This document shows, one piece after another, positions 6,198-10,344 of a stretch of 10,344 nt of DNA. Below the pieces are notes generated by a model, which had not been told where the DNA came from, searched no databases, and saw only the letters and a list, made by a program, of their open reading frames with translations. Made by a program: the position numbers and the translations under genes. Source of the stretch: Chloroflexota bacterium (lineage in GTDB: Bacteria; Chloroflexota; UBA6077; CF-72). Each line of letters starts with the position of its first letter. The stretch's first letter is position 1. The stretch covers positions 1-10,344 of the forward strand of contig JAFAPL010000755.1 of NCBI GenBank assembly GCA_019247135.1, read 5' to 3'.

Positions 6198-6974
6198 CTA
6201 GGAAACGACTGCACTCGCAGGCTCTCGGGTGGCAACTTTCAGATGCCGGTCCAGGAAGGCGAAAACCTTCTTCCACCCGTCCACCGCCTGCTCCTGGCGA
6301 TACCCAGGCCGATCGGTCGCGAAAAACCCGTGGCCAGCGCCATCGTAGCGGTGAAACTCGTACTCCTTGCCGTATTTTTGCAACTCCGCTTCGGTCCGGT
6401 TGACCTGCTCCACATCTGGATTCGCGTCGTCGTTGCCAAAAATTCCAAGCAGCGGCATGTGCATCCGCGACGTGAACTCGATCGGCGCGTGCGGATTTCT
6501 CTCGTTCAGTCCTTCGGGTCCAACAATGACACGTCCACCCCAACAGTCGACCGCCGCATCGAGCCCGTCCACGGTGCAGGCTGCCAGATATGCCTGCCGG
6601 CCACCGGAGCAGAACCCGATCACACCGACTTTGCCGTTGGCGTTTGGCTGCATTTTCATGAGCTTTGCCGCGGCGCTGAGATCACCCATCACCTGTTCAT
6701 CCGGCATGCCACCCGCGGAACGCGCCGCCGCCGCAAGGTCGTCCCACGCGCCAGGCCCCAGACGCGAAAACAGATGCGGTGCGATCGCGGCATAGCCGCG
6801 ATGCGCGAGCTTGCGGACGACCTCCTGGGTCCACTCGTCCCAACCGGGCATGTGGTGGAGTACGACCATGCCAGGCACGCTCGCAGCCCCGATCGGTCGC
6901 GCGGCGTAGGCTTCCAACTGATCGCCTCGGTGACCGTACAACGCGATGGTTTCCGCAATCATGCCCTCATACAT
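6198..6974 (-). CDS. Dienelactone hydrolase family protein
   Basis: A 258-residue alpha/beta hydrolase. The nucleophile elbow GFCSGG places Cys122 as nucleophile, with Asp182 or Asp183 (FGNDD) and His215 (GAGHGFF) completing the Cys-Asp-His triad of dienelactone hydrolases. VVLHHMPGWDEW (37-48) supplies the oxyanion-hole strand and APHLF (65-69) is the usual following strand. The length is normal for the family. Dienelactone hydrolases open dienelactone to maleylacetate in chlorocatechol breakdown; many homologues act on other esters or lactones, so the substrate is unassigned. There is no signal peptide, so it should be cytoplasmic. The ATG has a clear GGAGGAG site 8 bases upstream. The start overlaps the end of the dehydrogenase gene by 8 bp, so the two are almost certainly co-transcribed and coupled. 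Confidence 0.92.
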   Translation of the reverse strand: MYEGMIAETIALYGHRGDQLEAYAARPIGAASVPGMVVLHHMPGWDEWTQEVVRKLAHRGYAAIAPHLFSRLGPGAWDDLAAAARSAGGMPDEQVMGDLSAAAKLMKMQPNANGKVGVIGFCSGGRQAYLAACTVDGLDAAVDCWGGRVIVGPEGLNERNPHAPIEFTSRMHMPLLGIFGNDDANPDVEQVNRTEAELQKYGKEYEFHRYDGAGHGFFATDRPGYRQEQAVDGWKKVFAFLDRHLKVATREPASAVVS

Positions 6975-7965
6975 TGGCTGCTCTCCTCCGCAGTGCGTCT
7001 GGATTCACAACGTCGCTCGTATCCCCATCGAGAAACTTGATGACTGCCCGGGTCAGGTTGTCGACCATCATTCCGAAATTTCTGTCGGTGCCCCAGCCGA
7101 TGTGCGGAGTCAAGACGACGTTGTCCAACTTCAACAGCGGATTATCAACAGGCAGCGGCTCCACGTCGTAGACGTCCAGGCCGGCGCCGGCCAACGGCCC
7201 GCGCTGGAGAGCCTCGACCAGCGCCGTTTGATCCACGATCGGCCCGCGTGCGATGTTGATCAAGTAGCTGCCGGGCTTCATCGCCCGCAGCTGGGCGGAG
7301 CCAACGAGGCCGCGCGTCATATCCGACAATCTAGTAGAAACAAACAACACGTCCACCTGCGGGAACAGCTCTTCGAAGCCAACCATCCGGACACCACTCT
7401 GCGCTGCCCGCTCAGGCGTCAGGGTCGGACCCCACGCAATGACTTCCATCTGGAGCGCCTGCGCCAGACGAGCCATGTGACGACCGATATTGCCCAGGCC
7501 GAGAATACCGAGTGTCAAGCCGCTCAGCATTCGCGTGGGCGGCGCCATCCAGTCACCTGTCCGCACGCGATGATCATTGTGCGGAATGTCACGCGCGAGT
7601 GCGAGCAACAGCGCCAGTCCAAGCTCCGCCACCCCTACATGGCTGCCTGGTTGGCCGCCCGCGGCGATCAGGGCGATGCCGCACTCGGTGGCCGTCTCGG
7701 CATCCACGTTGGGACTGATGCGCCCGGTCTGCGCGAGCAGCCGCAGCCGGTCGGCCGCGCGGAGGACAGGAGCATTCAGCACGGTCCGCTCGCGGTTGGC
7801 GAAGGCGATGGTCGCCCCACGCAGCCGGTCGACCACGTCCTGCTGGCCTGCCGCCGGCGTGTCATACACGACGACTTCGCCGTAGGCCCGCAGGCGGTCG
7901 AGGGCTGGCTGACCCGACCAGAATCGCGTCCAATCATCGAGGACGACGATCCGCTCGCCGCTCAT
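6967..7965 (-). CDS. D-2-hydroxyacid dehydrogenase (NAD(P)-dependent)
   Basis: A 332-residue two-domain D-isomer-specific 2-hydroxyacid dehydrogenase. The Rossmann motif GLGNIG is at 156-161, and the catalytic set is Arg240 (NIARG), Glu269 (DVEP) and His288 (TPHIGW). Such enzymes interconvert 2-keto acids and D-2-hydroxyacids in the cytoplasm (lactate, glycerate and phosphoglycerate dehydrogenases are relatives). At the end of the second Rossmann strand, where NAD-specific members have Asp, this one reads VIAWGP, with Gly179 in that place, which may relax cofactor choice toward NADP; this is inference. The ATG follows AAGGAGG by 7 bases, the best ribosome site in the window. It is first of a two-gene unit with the dienelactone hydrolase and is divergent from the propeller gene across 146 bp. 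Confidence 0.93.
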   Translation of the reverse strand: MSGERIVVLDDWTRFWSGQPALDRLRAYGEVVVYDTPAAGQQDVVDRLRGATIAFANRERTVLNAPVLRAADRLRLLAQTGRISPNVDAETATECGIALIAAGGQPGSHVGVAELGLALLLALARDIPHNDHRVRTGDWMAPPTRMLSGLTLGILGLGNIGRHMARLAQALQMEVIAWGPTLTPERAAQSGVRMVGFEELFPQVDVLFVSTRLSDMTRGLVGSAQLRAMKPGSYLINIARGPIVDQTALVEALQRGPLAGAGLDVYDVEPLPVDNPLLKLDNVVLTPHIGWGTDRNFGMMVDNLTRAVIKFLDGDTSDVVNPDALRRRAANV

Positions 7966-8050
7966 GGCGTGTCCTCCTTCAGCATTTCGAAAGGCAACGG
8001 TAGCACGCTACGGATGCGCCATCCTGGGCGGGGGGTATATCGTAGTCACT

Positions 8051-8080
8051 ACCTGGGAGGTAACGGTATCGTTCCCAGGT
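8051..8080. promoter_or_regulatory. Inverted repeat in the propeller gene leader
   Basis: Half-sites ACCTGGGA (8051-8058) and TCCCAGGT (8073-8080) are perfect inverted copies separated by 14 bases, 31 bases before the ATG at 8112 and ahead of its GGGAGGA ribosome site (about 8099-8105). A TATAT run at 8036-8040 just upstream could be a -10 element, but no convincing -35 is seen. The site may be a dimeric regulator's operator or an mRNA leader hairpin, and could serve either divergent gene. Confidence 0.4.
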
Positions 8081-8111
8081 TGCTCAACTTCTCGAGACGG
8101 GAGGATCGCCA

Positions 8112-9191
8112 ATGAGGGGGCGTCTTTTGCTTGGGTGCGCAGCGGTTGCGTTGCTGTGCTTGTCCTTGTCGAGCCCGGTTGCGGCCGACACGAATCAGAC
8201 CGTGCGAATCGCAAAGATCTCGATACCCGGTGTCCCGCTCACCAGCTTCGACATCAGTTGGACTGACCCAACCACCAGCAAGTACTTTCTGGCCGACCGG
8301 TCGAACAAGAGCGTCGACATCGTCGACATGCGGTCGAATGAAGTGATCGGTCAGGTCGGCGGCTTCATCGGGTTCACCGGCAACAACGACACGTCTGGGC
8401 CGGACGGCGTGGTGACCACCTCGCATGACGAGCTGTGGGCCGGCGACGGCGACAGCACTGTCAAGGTCATTGACCTGCGCGGTCCTTCGATCGTCGCGGT
8501 GATCTCGACGGGCGGTAAGAAGCGTGCGGACGAGATGATCCAGGACGGAGTCGATAATCTGGTCGCGGTCGCCAACAACGCCGACGATCCGCCATTCCTC
8601 TCAATCATCTCCGTGGGCACGCGTTCGGTGACGCACAAGATCCTGTTCCCAGACGCGACGGATGGCATCGAGCAGCCGGCGTTCGATCCGGCGACTGATC
8701 TGTTCTACCTGGCCGTTCCGGCGACAGAGGCGCACCCGGGCGGTGAGATCGCCGTCATTGATCCGCATACGGGTACGGTCATGAACCGTTTCGTATTGCC
8801 GGCGTGTGTTCCGCACGGCCTCGTCCTCGGTCCGGGCCACAACATGCTCGCGGGCTGCAACGGCAGCGTGCACACCGTGGTCTTCGATGACACGACCGGC
8901 GCTATCACCGGTGACTTCCCGCAGACCGGCGGTGGCGCGGATGAGGTCTGGTACAACCCGTCGAACGGCACCTATTACACCGCGGCGAACGTGCTCCAGC
9001 GGTTGGGTGTCATCGACGCCAACAGGCCCGTGTTTGTGCAGAACGTGCAGGCGGGGGTGAACTCGCACTCGGTTGCGGCTGATTCGGTGTCCAATCACAT
9101 CTTCGTGCCGATCTCCGCACCCGATCCGTCGTGCCCGCGTGGCTGCATCGCGGTGTACGCGCCAGTCCCAGGGAGCGTTACGAGCCCCTAG
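8112..9191 (+). CDS. Secreted beta-propeller (YVTN/NHL-like) repeat protein
   Basis: A 359-residue protein. Residues 1-25 form a Sec signal peptide (MRGR, then a Leu/Ala-rich core, cleavage near VAA|DT), so the mature protein is exported. The remainder repeats short strand patterns with aspartates at turns, such as SVDIVD, TVKVIDLRG, EIAVIDPHTGTV and RLGVIDANRP, the signature of YVTN-type six- or seven-bladed propellers. Four mature cysteines (232, 249, 341, 345) could make two disulfides, the last as CPRGC near the C-terminus. No catalytic motif or heme-binding CxxCH is seen, so binding, sensing or lactonase-like roles cannot be separated. LLGC near residue 9 was considered as a lipobox but the hydrophobic core continues past it. 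A GGGAGGA ribosome site precedes ATG 8112 by 7 bases. The gene stands alone, with repeats and a terminator downstream. Confidence 0.87.
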   Translation: MRGRLLLGCAAVALLCLSLSSPVAADTNQTVRIAKISIPGVPLTSFDISWTDPTTSKYFLADRSNKSVDIVDMRSNEVIGQVGGFIGFTGNNDTSGPDGVVTTSHDELWAGDGDSTVKVIDLRGPSIVAVISTGGKKRADEMIQDGVDNLVAVANNADDPPFLSIISVGTRSVTHKILFPDATDGIEQPAFDPATDLFYLAVPATEAHPGGEIAVIDPHTGTVMNRFVLPACVPHGLVLGPGHNMLAGCNGSVHTVVFDDTTGAITGDFPQTGGGADEVWYNPSNGTYYTAANVLQRLGVIDANRPVFVQNVQAGVNSHSVAADSVSNHIFVPISAPDPSCPRGCIAVYAPVPGSVTSP

Positions 9192-9215
9192 TCAAACCCG
9201 GCGCAAGTTCCGTCC

Positions 9216-9391
9216 GGAGTTTCGACCCACTCTCCCCAAGGGGATTTCAAGGGGGGATTTCAAGGGGCGAAGCCCCTTGACCCCCTGTCGACTGGAGTCT
9301 CGACCCACTCCTCCCAAGGGGGATTCAAGGGGCGAAGCCCCTTGACCCCATCGATTGAACTCCCCCTCTCCCTGCCAGGGAGAGGGGTTTT
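9216..9391. repeat. Modular hairpin repeat cluster, copy 2
   Basis: The 234-bp gap 9192-9425 holds GGAGTTTCGACCCACTC at 9216-9232, the exact reverse complement of 6159-6175, and a one-mismatch copy at 9294-9310. Each is followed by GGGATT(T)CAAGGGG and the hairpin CAAGGGGCGAAGCCCCTTG (9261-9279 and 9326-9344), so the two form a tandem duplication of about 66-78 bp. The cluster closes with the C-rich hairpin 9363-9387. The CAAGGGG-then-CCCCTCTCCC order is the same as in the copy at 6044, but the GGAGTTTCG module has the opposite orientation and side. Confidence 0.85.
9363..9391 (+). terminator. Rho-independent terminator after the propeller gene
   Basis: An 11-bp perfect stem, CCCCTCTCCCT (9363-9373) with AGGGAGAGGGG (9377-9387) and loop GCC, is followed directly by TTTTAT. 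This is the form expected of an intrinsic terminator on the plus strand. It lies 171 bases after the propeller stop codon and is itself a copy of the C-rich repeat module, so the repeat may have been co-opted as terminator. Confidence 0.65.
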
Positions 9392-9396
9392 ATCAA

Positions 9397-9418
9397 GGGG
9401 GGTGATGGTTGACCCCCC
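9397..9418 (-). terminator. Possible terminator hairpin after the second LLM gene
   Basis: Arms GGGGGGT (9397-9403) and ACCCCCC (9412-9418) form a 7-bp stem with an 8-base loop, just beyond the stop of the minus-strand oxidoreductase gene at 9426. On the minus strand it is followed by TTGATAAAA, a poor T-tract, so termination efficiency is doubtful. Confidence 0.4.
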
Positions 9419-9425
9419 GTACTAC

Positions 9426-10316
9426 CTACCTTTGCAAGCCCAGGACGGCGTTAGCCAGGTCGCGGAGCTCCTCACACATGGATGTGGGGGGCTCCGCTGG
9501 GCGTACCACAAATTTCGAAAATCCCACCTCTATATAGCGCTGCAGCAGCTCACGTAACGCCGCGAATCCAACCGGGATCACCGAAGCCGGGTCCAGGTCT
9601 GGCCGTCGCCGCTGAATCCTGAGTCGCTGCGACTCGGAAATCTCACTTCGGGCGTAGGTCAGGCTGATGCCGAAATGCTCCGGGTCCACCCGACGACCCG
9701 CCTGCGCGGCATGCGCCTCGATCGCGTCGCGGCCCGCCGCCGCTTCTTGTGGTGTGCAGAGGCTGGGCAGCCAGCCGTCTGAAAGCTCGCCCGCGCGGCG
9801 GAGCGCGCTCCGCGCATTCCCGCCAAGCCAGACTTCGAGTGGATTCTGGACCGGCTTCGGTGACACCGTCAGGTCCTCGAAGCTGAAACGCGGTCCCTGG
9901 TGCGTGACCCTGTTCTCGGTCCACAATCGCCGAACCAGTGGCAAGACCTCTTCGATGACGGCCCCGCGTTCGCGCACGGGGACGCCGATGGCTTGCGATT
10001 CCACGCCGTCCGCGAGGCCGGGCACGAACACCAGCAGGAGTCGCCCGTTGGACAGCCGGTCGATGGTCGCCAGCTCTTTCGCGAGGCGGACCGGATTGCG
10101 GCCGGTGGCCAGGAGCGTGGTGCCGAGCTTGAGTTTCCTGGTCACACCGGCCGCGTACGCCAGGCCGGCGAGCGTGCCCAGGACTGGCGTGCTCAGGACT
10201 TCTGACAGCCACAGCGAGTCGAAGCCGCAGCGCTCCATCTCCTGAACGCTCTCTGTAAACCAGTTGGGCTCGTCCGCCGTCGCCGCGCCGAGGCCAACGC
10301 CAATTCGAACTTTCAC
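9426..10316 (-). CDS. LLM class oxidoreductase, F420-type subfamily likely
   Basis: A 296-residue luciferase-like TIM-barrel protein opening MKVRIGVGLG. GFDSLWLSE (31-39), LKLGTTLLATGRNPVRLAKELATIDRLS split across 62-89, NGRLLLVFVPG (90-100) and EVWLGGNA (161-168) are the family's conserved strands, and SDGWLPSLCTP (179-189) matches the segment common to probable F420-dependent members resembling the MSMEG_3544 group. Such enzymes carry out hydride transfer on small organics in the cytoplasm, with F420 or FMN; the cofactor cannot be proven from sequence by eye. The start is GTG 10316 with AGGA five bases upstream. It is shorter than, and clearly a different subfamily from, the LLM gene at 419-1507. 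It converges on the propeller gene; its own upstream neighbour lies outside the window. Confidence 0.9.
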   Translation of the reverse strand: MKVRIGVGLGAATADEPNWFTESVQEMERCGFDSLWLSEVLSTPVLGTLAGLAYAAGVTRKLKLGTTLLATGRNPVRLAKELATIDRLSNGRLLLVFVPGLADGVESQAIGVPVRERGAVIEEVLPLVRRLWTENRVTHQGPRFSFEDLTVSPKPVQNPLEVWLGGNARSALRRAGELSDGWLPSLCTPQEAAAGRDAIEAHAAQAGRRVDPEHFGISLTYARSEISESQRLRIQRRRPDLDPASVIPVGFAALRELLQRYIEVGFSKFVVRPAEPPTSMCEELRDLANAVLGLQR

Positions 10317-10344
10317 AGTCGTCCTAGCCTACGGCACTCGTAGC

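Noticed and set aside
6946..8115. Plus-strand open frame of 389 codons across the dehydrogenase
   Set aside because: It is opposite a gene with intact catalytic residues and a strong ribosome site; its translation shows no family features.
8112..8140. Lipoprotein signal (LLGC) on the propeller protein
   Set aside because: The Cys lies only nine residues in, before most of the hydrophobic core, and a standard cleavage site follows at VAA|DT.
9216..9391. CRISPR-like array
   Set aside because: The repeats are hairpins with irregular spacing and no unique spacers of constant length, and no cas gene is present.

Overview
The window is high-GC bacterial chromosome (well above 60% G+C by eye) with short intergenic gaps, mostly ATG/GTG starts, a few AGGAGG-type ribosome sites and several genes without one. 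It holds one partial and nine complete protein genes. No RNA genes, CRISPR array, phage genes or transposase are visible. Two luciferase-like (LLM) oxidoreductases of different subfamilies, an orphan TPP enzyme, an actinobacterial-style AlkA glycosylase and C-rich hairpin repeats would fit an environmental, possibly soil or aquatic, lineage such as Chloroflexota or a similar uncultured high-GC phylum. That assignment is inference with low confidence.

Layout. 1-412 (-): 5' part of an amidohydrolase gene running off the left edge. 419-1507 (-): LLM flavin oxidoreductase directly upstream of it, forming a two-gene unit. 1543-1935 (+): small four-helix membrane protein transcribed divergently. 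2072-3157 (-): MFS transporter whose N-terminus is unclear. 3239-3305: three back-to-back inverted repeats. 3296-5038 (-): TPP-dependent enzyme. 5060-6028 (-): AlkA-like DNA glycosylase. 6029-6197: hairpin repeat cluster. 6198-6974 and 6967-7965 (-): dienelactone-hydrolase family protein and D-2-hydroxyacid dehydrogenase, overlapping by 8 bp. 8112-9191 (+): secreted beta-propeller protein. 9192-9425: second repeat cluster with terminators. 9426-10316 (-): second LLM oxidoreductase.

How it may work together. Amidohydrolase, flavin monooxygenase-like enzyme, Cys-hydrolase, 2-hydroxyacid dehydrogenase, TPP enzyme and MFS carrier are the kinds of enzymes used to oxidise, open and shorten organic acids or ring compounds. 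A catabolic neighbourhood is therefore plausible, but no substrate can be read from the sequence and only two gene pairs are tightly coupled. The most unusual material is non-coding: two tandem 24-bp perfect palindromes with the same core at the MFS/TPP junction, and a modular repeat family whose three modules recur, partly inverted, at 6044-6175 and 9216-9391. I did not find a clear new defence or mobile system.
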